Part shown: positions 16,877 through 23,270 of the stretch, in pieces
Layout of the letters: the number at the start of each line of letters is the position of its first letter
Position numbering within the stretch: position 1 is the first letter of the stretch
DNA from: Marinilabiliaceae bacterium
GTDB lineage: Bacteria > Bacteroidota > Bacteroidia > Bacteroidales > Marinilabiliaceae
Length of the DNA stretch: 34,516 nt
Assembly: GCA_009777175.1 (NCBI GenBank)
Contig: WRMI01000030.1
Span: forward strand, 1-34,516
Direction: 5' to 3'
The notes under the pieces: model-generated
The model's database searches: none
The model's input: only the letters and a program-made list of their open reading frames with translations
Told to the model about the DNA's origin: nothing
Translations under genes and position numbers: made by a program

Positions 16877-17039
16877 AAAAAAGCCAAATTTTTCATTTAT
16901 TTACTCATTTTTACTCATTCACTCCAAATTTTTCGTATTACTTAAAACTTTCTTTAATATAACTTTTGGTTCGTGCGGATTGTTATTAGTACCGCAAAAT
17001 ATTGTTATTATTTTCTATTGTAAAATATTTTTTTTATTA

Positions 17040-17543
17040 CTATACGTAGCCAATTCGTTTGCGCGGCTTGTCTAATTCTTTCTTTTGTTCGGCAAGTTCT
17101 GTTAAAGCCTGATAAACCTCGCTGAACTGCATATTGGTAGAAATCATAAACTCTTCAAGTTTTTGATTAAGTTCTGCGTATCCGAGTGCATATTGACGCA
17201 AAACTACAAAAGCCCGCATTATGTTTATGTTAGCCTTTATTGCTACTTCACTATTCAATAAACCAGATAACATAGCAACTCCCTGCTCTGTGAAAGCAAA
17301 AGGCAACTTTCTTGTGCCGCCCCAACTTGATATCACAATTTGTGATATCAAGTAAGAAAATTCCTCTTTTGTAAGTTGAAACATAAAGTCGTGTGGAAAT
17401 CTCATGATATTACGTTTGACGGCTTGGTTTAACGCACGTGTTTCTACTTTGTAAATGCCTGCAAGGTCAAAATCGAGCATTACCCGATAGCCCCGTATTT
17501 CGTATATTTTATTATGAATGTTTGATAGGTCGTCCATTTTCAA
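17040..17543 (-). CDS. ORF6N-domain DNA-binding protein (copy 2)
   Basis: A 167-residue paralogue of copy 1. Both have DLAGIYKVETRALNQAVKRN followed by IMRFPHDFMFQLT unchanged; they differ in residues 60-110 and share the C-terminal half almost exactly (QALTELAEQKKELDKPRKR). WGGTRKLPFAFTEQGVAML is the usual ORF6N second motif. A second in-frame ATG (MDDLSN, third codon) matches the start of copy 3 and may be the true start. The palindrome at 17325-17353 encodes LISQIVISS. There is a 163-base gap on the downstream side and 88 bases to copy 3, so each copy may have its own promoter; none was identified with confidence. Confidence 0.85.
   Translation of the reverse strand: MKMDDLSNIHNKIYEIRGYRVMLDFDLAGIYKVETRALNQAVKRNIMRFPHDFMFQLTKEEFSYLISQIVISSWGGTRKLPFAFTEQGVAMLSGLLNSEVAIKANINIMRAFVVLRQYALGYAELNQKLEEFMISTNMQFSEVYQALTELAEQKKELDKPRKRIGYV
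17325..17353. repeat. Intragenic palindrome in ORF6N copy 2
   Basis: Arm ACTTGATATCACAA (17325-17338) and its exact reverse complement (17340-17353) surround one base, 29 bp in all. It encodes residues 65-73. Confidence 0.95.
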
Positions 17544-17631
17544 ATAGGATTTTTAATATTTTATCTTTCATTTTTGGTGTCATAGTTCTAAAAATTTATA
17601 TGGTTTATATACTTAAATTATTTACTTTCTA

Positions 17632-18132
17632 TTATTCCTGTACGTAGCCAATTCGTTTGCGGGGCTTGTCTAATTCTTTCTTTTGTTCGGCAAGTTCTGT
17701 TAAAGCCTGATAAACCTCGCTGAACTGCATATTTGTGGAAATCATAAAATCCTCAAGTTTTTGGTTGAGTTCTGCGTATCCGAGCGCATATTGACGCAAA
17801 ATAACAAAGGCACGCATTATATTACGATTGGCATCAATGGCTTTTTCGGAATTTAAAACGCTGCTCAACATTGCAACTCCTAACTCTGTAAATGCAAAAG
17901 GCATGTAGCGAATACCGCCTCTTTGTTTGAGGTGCAGATTTTGCACCTCAAATTCTTCCTTGGTCAGTTCAAACATAAAGTCATCGCCCTCAAATCTTTT
18001 TATATTACTCCTGACGGCACGTTTGAGATACTTGGTTTCTATTCCGTATGTTTCTGCAAGGTCAAAATCGAGCATCACCCGATAGCCCCGTATTTCGTAT
18101 ATTTTTTTCTGAATGTTTGATAAGTCGTCCAT
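17632..18132 (-). CDS. ORF6N-domain DNA-binding protein (copy 3)
   Basis: A 166-residue paralogue. The opening MDDLSNIQKKIYEIRGYRVM and the C-terminal 60 residues match copies 1 and 2, but the DNA-binding part differs (DLAETYGIETKYLKRAVRSN, then IKRFEGDDFMFELTKEEF). RYMPFAFTELGVAMLSSVL follows. Conserved ends around a variable middle suggest gene conversion or recombination among paralogues. Its internal palindrome (17926-17952) is unrelated in sequence to those of copies 1 and 2, matching its different DNA-binding region. Confidence 0.85.
   Translation of the reverse strand: MDDLSNIQKKIYEIRGYRVMLDFDLAETYGIETKYLKRAVRSNIKRFEGDDFMFELTKEEFEVQNLHLKQRGGIRYMPFAFTELGVAMLSSVLNSEKAIDANRNIMRAFVILRQYALGYAELNQKLEDFMISTNMQFSEVYQALTELAEQKKELDKPRKRIGYVQE
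17926..17952. repeat. Intragenic palindrome in ORF6N copy 3
   Basis: Arm TTTGAGGTGCA (17926-17936) and its exact reverse complement (17942-17952) surround a 5-base centre. It encodes residues 61-69 (FEVQNLHLK). Confidence 0.95.
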
Positions 18133-18199
18133 TTTTAAAATTTATTTTCTGTTTGTTTTTCAAATATTATCTATCTTTGTTTTTTAAAAATTTTTGTAT

Positions 18200-18841
18200 T
18201 TAGAAAGAATACTCAATACCAAAACAAAGCCCATCAAAATAATCTTTTTCTATTGAAGAACTATCAAATATTAGACTATTGAAGACACTGCTATATCTAA
18301 ATTTTACATCATTATATTGAATGTTCTGTCTTTGGATACCGACAGAAAAATTAAGACTATTTTTGTTGTTAAATTCAACATTGAGACCTAATTGAAGAGA
18401 TAAAAACAAACCAAGAGAATTGTAAAAGTCATCACCACTCCAATTTTGAAAGGAAGATGAGTTAATGCCTGCATCTGTAAGTAAATAAAGAGATGTTGGT
18501 TTTGTATTAAATCTATATTTACCTCTTGCAAAGATAGAATACATTATGTCTGTATCTCTCTTTTTATCTTCTGCTACCAAATGGCTTGTAAATGAATAAC
18601 ACCGAAAGGCATCCGCATACCCTATTCCAATTCCTGCACCAGCACCAAATTTTTGAGTAAACTTGTATAGATATATAGCGTTTACCGAAAATAAATCAGC
18701 ACCAAAATCATTCAAACTTTTTCCCATTAAATGCTTTATTCCAAAAGAATAATTATGTTTGGTCCGTACCTCTTCGGGATTATTTTGACAAAAGGTATTA
18801 AATGATAGCGATAATAATGCCATTAAAACTATTTTTTTCAT
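18200..18841 (-). CDS. Outer-membrane beta-barrel-like protein
   Basis: A 213-residue protein with a signal peptide (MKKIVLMALLSLSFNTFCQ, cleavage near residue 18-20). Alternating hydrophobic/aromatic strands with turns follow, for example FGAGAGIGIGYADAF, LYLLTDAGINSSSF and LGLFLSLQLGLNVEF. It ends with Phe (GLCFGIEYSF), the usual C-terminal signature of outer-membrane barrels. It resembles small eight-stranded OmpA/PorT-like barrels of Bacteroidetes, with no defined function. It lies between ORF6N copy 3 and the HsdR-N-like gene; nothing links it to them except shared orientation. Confidence 0.65.
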   Translation of the reverse strand: MKKIVLMALLSLSFNTFCQNNPEEVRTKHNYSFGIKHLMGKSLNDFGADLFSVNAIYLYKFTQKFGAGAGIGIGYADAFRCYSFTSHLVAEDKKRDTDIMYSIFARGKYRFNTKPTSLYLLTDAGINSSSFQNWSGDDFYNSLGLFLSLQLGLNVEFNNKNSLNFSVGIQRQNIQYNDVKFRYSSVFNSLIFDSSSIEKDYFDGLCFGIEYSF

Positions 18842-18872
18842 ATTAAAAATTTATATGGTTTGTAATTAATTT

Positions 18873-19940
18873 TTATTGTATTTGTTTTCTATTCATTGCT
18901 GCAAAAAGTTTGTCTGAAAAATTTGAAATATCATCAAGTGTTTTGATTTCAAATCTTTTTTCCTTTCCATCGATGGGGAAGGCAATGTATTTATATTTTT
19001 TGAAATAAAATCGGCAAATCCATTTCCAACTTTTATCTATACTTACAACAAAAACTGTTTTGTAATTAGTATAAATAATTCGAGATGCATCTACCTCTTT
19101 TTCAAGGATTCTGCGCACAATATTAAAACCGTCAATATGCTCCTGCGTAGTAATTATTGTGCCGCATTCGGATATATCAACTACACCTTCGGGCAAGTTT
19201 TTTACAATTGGTTGCTCTTCTTTTGGTTTTTTGTTTTCAAGTGCTGATTTTATTCGTTCCGTAATCCTATCATTAATATAATCTTGTAACGATTTTTTTG
19301 TAAGTTCCGTAAACATATCTAAAATATGCGACCAAATCGAATTTTTATAAATTTGTTTTGCAAAATATTTTACAAATTCGGGTTGTGGATTGTTGAATTC
19401 TTTTTCAATTAATTTTTTTAGTTCGCTTGTATATTTCAGTTCGCTTGCAGAATTTAATATTGTATCAATATCAAAATATGATTTATGGAATTTTTTTAAC
19501 TCTTCAATTTGATAGTCTTTAATATCGAGTAGGTTTATTTCCAAAAAAGGTTTTTTGTCCATTATATTTGGCTCTTCAAGGTCGGTGTAGAATCGATAAA
19601 TAATTCCGTTTGTAAGCACTCCGAATTTTGCTTTGCTAACGTTAAAATACCTTATAAGTTGGTTATCGTGCAAAGTGAGGTTTATAGCCCAATGTTTGCA
19701 TTCAATAAGAATAATAGGAACACCATTTAGTAAAATTGCATAATCTACTTTTTCGCCTTTTTTCATACCAATATCGCAGGTCATTTCAGGCAAAACTTCT
19801 GATGGGTTGTACACATCGTATCCGAGTGCCTTAATAAAAGGTATGACGAGTGCCATTTTTGTTGCGGCTTCGGTTGGCATTTTGTCTTTATGTTTTTCAA
19901 TGCTCTCCGCAATCTGATAAATTAAGTCTTTAAAGTCCAT
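18873..19940 (-). CDS. HsdR-N-like PD-(D/E)XK protein (stand-alone)
   Basis: A 355-residue protein. Its N-terminal 150 residues resemble the type I restriction enzyme R subunit N-terminal nuclease domain: TKMALVIPFIKALGYDVYNP, then KVDYAILLNGVPIILIECKH (Asp66, Glu80, Lys82), then NQLIRYFNVSKAKFGVLTNG. Residues about 150-250 are helical and charged, and the C-terminal domain (about 260-355) has IVRRILEKEVDASRIIY and WICRFYFKKY, as in many stand-alone relatives. No helicase motor and no hsdM or hsdS gene is nearby, so it is not a type I system. It could be a defence or phage-derived nuclease; its role is unknown. Confidence 0.75.
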   Translation of the reverse strand: MDFKDLIYQIAESIEKHKDKMPTEAATKMALVIPFIKALGYDVYNPSEVLPEMTCDIGMKKGEKVDYAILLNGVPIILIECKHWAINLTLHDNQLIRYFNVSKAKFGVLTNGIIYRFYTDLEEPNIMDKKPFLEINLLDIKDYQIEELKKFHKSYFDIDTILNSASELKYTSELKKLIEKEFNNPQPEFVKYFAKQIYKNSIWSHILDMFTELTKKSLQDYINDRITERIKSALENKKPKEEQPIVKNLPEGVVDISECGTIITTQEHIDGFNIVRRILEKEVDASRIIYTNYKTVFVVSIDKSWKWICRFYFKKYKYIAFPIDGKEKRFEIKTLDDISNFSDKLFAAMNRKQIQ

Positions 19941-19972
19941 AATTTGCGATTTTTATTTTTTTATATTCAATT

Positions 19973-20515
19973 TTATTTTCTTTTTCTTTTTATAGTGTGT
20001 TTAAATTTCATTACCGCAAAATTGAGTTCTAGGGTTGTTTCGCTTTCGTCTGTTTGTATACTATCGCCCAAAATAGCAGAAAATATTTCGCCACTTTTTT
20101 GCATTAATGTTTTTTGTTGAAACTTATCGGGACTATTTGATAACTCCGCAACGGTTTCTTGCAGTTCCATTATTTTATCAAAGACTTCAATTATAGCAAC
20201 GGTTGTTTCTGCTGCTGAGTCCCCTTTTAGGATTGTTGCAAGCATATATAAACCTTTTCGTGTAAATGCTTTGGGGAGTTTATTTTTTCCACCCCAACTT
20301 GAAGTCGAAAATTTCGACTTCAAGATTTTCCACTCCTCCGAGTGCAAATTGATGATATATCCTTCTGGAAATTTAAGAGGATTATTGCTCACCGCTTCAT
20401 TTATACGCCTTGTTTCCACGTCGTAGAGAACGGCAACATCACTATCTAAAATAACATTCTGTCCTCTTATATTGATTATTTTATCTTTTACGGCGTTAAA
20501 TTTTAATATGTTCAT
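19973..20515 (-). CDS. ORF6N-domain DNA-binding protein (copy 4, divergent)
   Basis: A 180-residue ORF6N protein, much diverged from copies 1-3: IINIRGQNVILDSDVAVLYD, VETRRINEAVSNNPLKFPEG, WGGKNKLPKAFTRKGLYMLA. The C-terminal helical half is unrelated to the triplet and ends in a basic KHTIKRKRK. It starts upstream of the HsdR-N-like gene on the same strand (32-base gap), so the two may be cotranscribed. Although divergent, it carries a perfect 27-bp palindrome at the same place in the domain (around residues 64-72). Confidence 0.85.
   Translation of the reverse strand: MNILKFNAVKDKIINIRGQNVILDSDVAVLYDVETRRINEAVSNNPLKFPEGYIINLHSEEWKILKSKFSTSSWGGKNKLPKAFTRKGLYMLATILKGDSAAETTVAIIEVFDKIMELQETVAELSNSPDKFQQKTLMQKSGEIFSAILGDSIQTDESETTLELNFAVMKFKHTIKRKRK
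20298..20324. repeat. Intragenic palindrome in ORF6N copy 4
   Basis: Arm CTTGAAGTCGAAA (20298-20310) and its exact reverse complement (20312-20324) surround one base. It encodes part of LKSKFSTSS. Confidence 0.95.
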
Positions 20516-20582
20516 TATTTTTTACAAATTAATTCTTTTTATTTAAATTTATTTTCAACATTTTGGACAAACACGCAGGTTT

Positions 20583-20627
20583 GCCCCTACACCCATTCAC
20601 TCATTCACCCATTCACTCATTCACTCA
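20583..20627. repeat. CATTCACTC tandem repeat
   Basis: Repeated ATTCACTC/ATTCACCC 8-base units lie at the 3' end of ctfA, and the last units form its final codons region. They are inverted relatives of the GAATGAGT tract at 6814-6853. Confidence 0.7.
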
Positions 20628-21268
20628 CAAACAATGTAATCGACAAAAATCGACTGTGTTTTAATATTTTCGGCAGGAATTTCACCAACTTCTACAATCT
20701 CTTTTATTTCGGCAATAACCGTATCAGCGGCAGTAGCCATAAGTGGATTCATGTTTTGCGATGTACCTTTATAAACAAGATTTCCTGATTTATCTCCAAG
20801 AGAAGCACCAATAAGTGCTATGTCTGCTTTCAGAGGTTTTTCTAAAAGAAAATCTTTGCCGTCTATATTAATAATTTGTTTTCCTTCTGCGACCATTGTG
20901 CCAAGTCCTGTTGGAGTGAGGACACCACCAAGTCCAGCGCCTGCCGCACGAATTCTTTCTGCCAAAGAGCCTTGCGGACAAAATTCCACAATGAGTTCTC
21001 CACTATTCAGTTGTTCGTTTGAATGAGGATTTGTTCCGATATGAGAGGTATAAACCTTTGTAATCTGCTTATTTGCAATAAGTTTTCCTACTCCTTTATC
21101 AGGAAATGATGTGTCGTTGCAAATGAGTGTAAGATTTTTCACATTCGATTCGACCAAAGCGTCAATCAGATTTTCGGGGGAGCCATTTCCAAGAAACCCG
21201 CCAATCATTATTGTCATGCCGTCTTTTATTTTAGATACGGCTTCTTTTATTGTTATGAATTTATCCAT
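20621..21268 (-). CDS. ctfA: 3-oxoacid/butyrate-acetoacetate CoA-transferase subunit A
   Basis: A 215-residue alpha subunit of a family I CoA-transferase. The signature IMIGGFLGNGSPENLIDAL is near the N-terminus, with LTLICNDTSFPDKG, FCPQGSLAERIRAAGAG and LEKPLKADIALIGASLGDKSGN after it. In lysine fermenters this enzyme moves CoA between butyryl-CoA and acetoacetate, the product of Kce. The beta subunit, which carries the catalytic Glu, is usually the next gene downstream but is not in the window; ORF6N copy 4 is in its place. A -7 box is at 21327-21320. The C-terminal codons border a repeat tract but the length is normal. Confidence 0.88.
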   Translation of the reverse strand: MDKFITIKEAVSKIKDGMTIMIGGFLGNGSPENLIDALVESNVKNLTLICNDTSFPDKGVGKLIANKQITKVYTSHIGTNPHSNEQLNSGELIVEFCPQGSLAERIRAAGAGLGGVLTPTGLGTMVAEGKQIINIDGKDFLLEKPLKADIALIGASLGDKSGNLVYKGTSQNMNPLMATAADTVIAEIKEIVEVGEIPAENIKTQSIFVDYIVCE

Positions 21269-21319
21269 AATTGATATAATATTTTGATATATAGAAACTT
21301 AGTTTAAAAAAAATTTTTA

Positions 21320-21327
21320 CAAAGATA
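21320..21327 (-). promoter_or_regulatory. -7 element of the ctfA promoter
   Basis: TATCTTTG on the minus strand fits TAnnTTTG, about 52 bases before the ctfA start codon. The -33 box is poor (TTTC about 22 bases upstream). Confidence 0.45.
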
Positions 21328-21398
21328 ATTATTTTATTTTAATTAATTGAAAAAATTTTTTAGAGGTAAAAATTTTTAGCCTTTTTATTCATAATATT

Positions 21399-21543
21399 AG
21401 ATTCCTCACTTCGTTCGGAATGACTCTTCTATCATGTCATTATAAACGTGAAATGTGTTGCGCAAAAGCCGCAACACTTTTCAAGCTCTTCCACACCAGA
21501 ATGGTCAGTCATTCCGAATGGAACAAAGTGAAATGAGGAATCT
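21399..21543. repeat. MITE-like inverted-repeat element 1
   Basis: About 145 bp bounded by AGATTCCTCACTTCGTTCGG (left) and its imperfect inverted copy ending CAAAGTGAAATGAGGAATCT (right), each continuing into GGAATGA/TCATTCC. There is no coding capacity. The RNA would form a long hairpin. Confidence 0.7.
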
Positions 21544-21644
21544 ATATTTTGAGATCATTTTTAATATGCATCCCAGACCGAATGCAGATGATTTGGAAAT
21601 AAAATAAATATAGTGTAAAGTTATGTGTAAAATGACGCAGACCA

Positions 21645-21784
21645 AAATTCCTTGCTACGCTCGGAATGACCATTTCATTCCTTTAATGTGGCATGTTTCC
21701 GCTGCGATGCTGCCGCAGCGGAACCTGAACTACCCCAAAGTATAATTCGTCATTCCGAATGAAACGAAGTGAAATGAGGAATCT
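21645..21784. repeat. MITE-like inverted-repeat element 2
   Basis: About 140 bp with the same kind of ends (AATTCCTTGCTACGCTCGGA on the left; GAAGTGAAATGAGGAATCT on the right) but a different interior containing CCGCTGCG and CGCAGCGG. Same orientation and spacing class as element 1, about 100 bp away. Confidence 0.7.
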
Positions 21785-21846
21785 GAAAATATGCAATTTT
21801 ACAATTAACATAACAATAGTATATTAATAAACAATTAAAATTATTA

Positions 21847-21960
21847 TTCAATATATTAATAAATAATTTTGAATTATTGTTCAGTATATTATTGGATAAT
21901 TTTGATTTATTATTCAATATATTGATAAATAATTTTGAATTATTGTTCGGTATATTTAAA
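21847..21960. repeat. 33-bp tandem repeat array upstream of the second DUF4143 ATPase
   Basis: Units begin TTCAATATATT or TTCAGTATATT or TTCGGTATATT at 21847, 21880, 21913 and 21946, exactly 33 bases apart, with AAATAATTTTGAATTATTG linkers. The fourth unit is incomplete and ends about 45 bases before the ATPase start codon. The sequence differs from the array at 11885-12184 but the period is the same. Confidence 0.85.
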
Positions 21961-21975
21961 AATTTATTAATTTTG
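21943..21975 (+). promoter_or_regulatory. Candidate promoter of the second DUF4143 ATPase
   Basis: TAATTTTG (21968-21975) fits the TAnnTTTG -7 consensus. TTG at 21943-21945, inside the repeat array, could be the -33 box at a spacing of 22, slightly long. Start codon at 22002. Confidence 0.5.
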
Positions 21976-22001
21976 CAAAAATTTTTTCAACAATTAATGA
22001 G

Positions 22002-23270
22002 ATGAATAAGGAAATAATCAAACGGTTAATCGCTGAAAAACAAAGCGATATATTATCAATAAAATTAATAGAGCGCCCATTAAAATTGGAGTCTGAAGTA
22101 AACTATGTTTTTGTTGGACTACGGCGTGCGGGCAAATCTTATATGATGTATCAACATATCAATAGCTTGATTGTATCAAAACGTGCCTCAATCAAAGAAA
22201 TCCTATATATCAATTTTGAGGATGAGCGAATTTCGGGTATAAAAGCCGATGAATTAGGTTTACTTTTAGATGCTTACAATGAAATGTTTGATAGTAAACC
22301 AATAATTTTTTTAGACGAAATTCAAATAATTTTGGGGTGGGAGAAGTTTGTAAGACGGTTAGCAGATTCACAATATAGGGTTTTTATTACAGGATGTAAT
22401 GCACAAATGCTTAATAAAGAGATATATACAACACTCGGAGGTCGTTTTTTGGTGAAAGAAGTGTTACCTTTTTCTTTTAAGGAATATCTAAACTATAATC
22501 GCATATTTTTAGACAAAAATTGGGAATACAATAATTTGCGTTCTAAAGTAATCAAAGAGTTCGGAAATTATTTTTATTATGGCGGTTTCGCTGAATCATT
22601 CACAATAAAAGATAAGCGAAGTTGGCTCAATGCACTGTATCAGAAAATTCTTCTTGGTGATATTATAGCGCGAAATTCCATTCGCAACGAAAATGCAATT
22701 AGAGTACTCGTTAAAAAATTAGCCGAGAGTGTGATGCAACCATCCTCTATCACAAGACTGAAAAATATTGTGGAATCAACAGGCTCAAAAATTTCTTTAA
22801 ATACACTGAACGATTACCTTCAATATCTCAATGACGCATTTCTTGTTTTCGGAATTTCAAATTTTTCAGACAAACTTAGTGAAAAAGAGACTTTTAAAAA
22901 AAGATATTTTTATGATAACGGGTTAGTATACAACTTTTTGTTCGACCCCGAATCTATTTTATTAGAAAATATTACTGCTTTAAACCTCAAAAAAATTTAT
23001 GATACCGACCTGTTTTTCTTTAAGAAAAATATTGAAGTAGATTTTTTCATTCCAAAAGAAAATAAAGCAATACAGGTAGCATACAGCATTGCAAATGATG
23101 TTACCCGAAACAGAGAAGTTAGCGCTCTGATTAAACTTTCTGAAATACATAAATTAGAATCTCTGGAAATTATTACTTTTGATGAAGATTCAACTTTGAA
23201 CGTGAACGGTAAAATAATCAATATAATCCCGATATGGAAATGGTTAATTTATAATGACAACAATTTATGA
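22002..23270 (+). CDS. AAA (AAA_14) ATPase with DUF4143 domain (second copy)
   Basis: A 422-residue protein. The P-loop is in YVFVGLRRAGKSYMMY (about residues 35-50), Walker B in PIIFLDEIQIILGWEKFVRR, and VFITGCNAQML and LPFSFKEYL follow. The C-terminal DUF4143 region includes YYGGFAES and ends with IEVDFFIPKENKAIQVAYSI, a PD-(D/E)XK-like segment in which Gln replaces the usual Glu before the last position. It is only distantly similar to the ATPase at 10522-11844. The stop overlaps the protease start (ATGA). Upstream is the second 33-bp array. Confidence 0.88.
   Translation: MNKEIIKRLIAEKQSDILSIKLIERPLKLESEVNYVFVGLRRAGKSYMMYQHINSLIVSKRASIKEILYINFEDERISGIKADELGLLLDAYNEMFDSKPIIFLDEIQIILGWEKFVRRLADSQYRVFITGCNAQMLNKEIYTTLGGRFLVKEVLPFSFKEYLNYNRIFLDKNWEYNNLRSKVIKEFGNYFYYGGFAESFTIKDKRSWLNALYQKILLGDIIARNSIRNENAIRVLVKKLAESVMQPSSITRLKNIVESTGSKISLNTLNDYLQYLNDAFLVFGISNFSDKLSEKETFKKRYFYDNGLVYNFLFDPESILLENITALNLKKIYDTDLFFFKKNIEVDFFIPKENKAIQVAYSIANDVTRNREVSALIKLSEIHKLESLEIITFDEDSTLNVNGKIINIIPIWKWLIYNDNNL

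Noticed and set aside
20621-21268. ctfA as a truncated gene because of the repeat at its 3' end
   Set aside because: The length and C-terminal sequence fit the usual alpha subunit, so the repeat appears only to border the gene.
21847-21960. CRISPR array or replication-origin iterons
   Set aside because: Units are contiguous without spacers, and no replication initiator gene or DnaA boxes were recognised; proximity to the ATPase promoter favours a regulatory reading.
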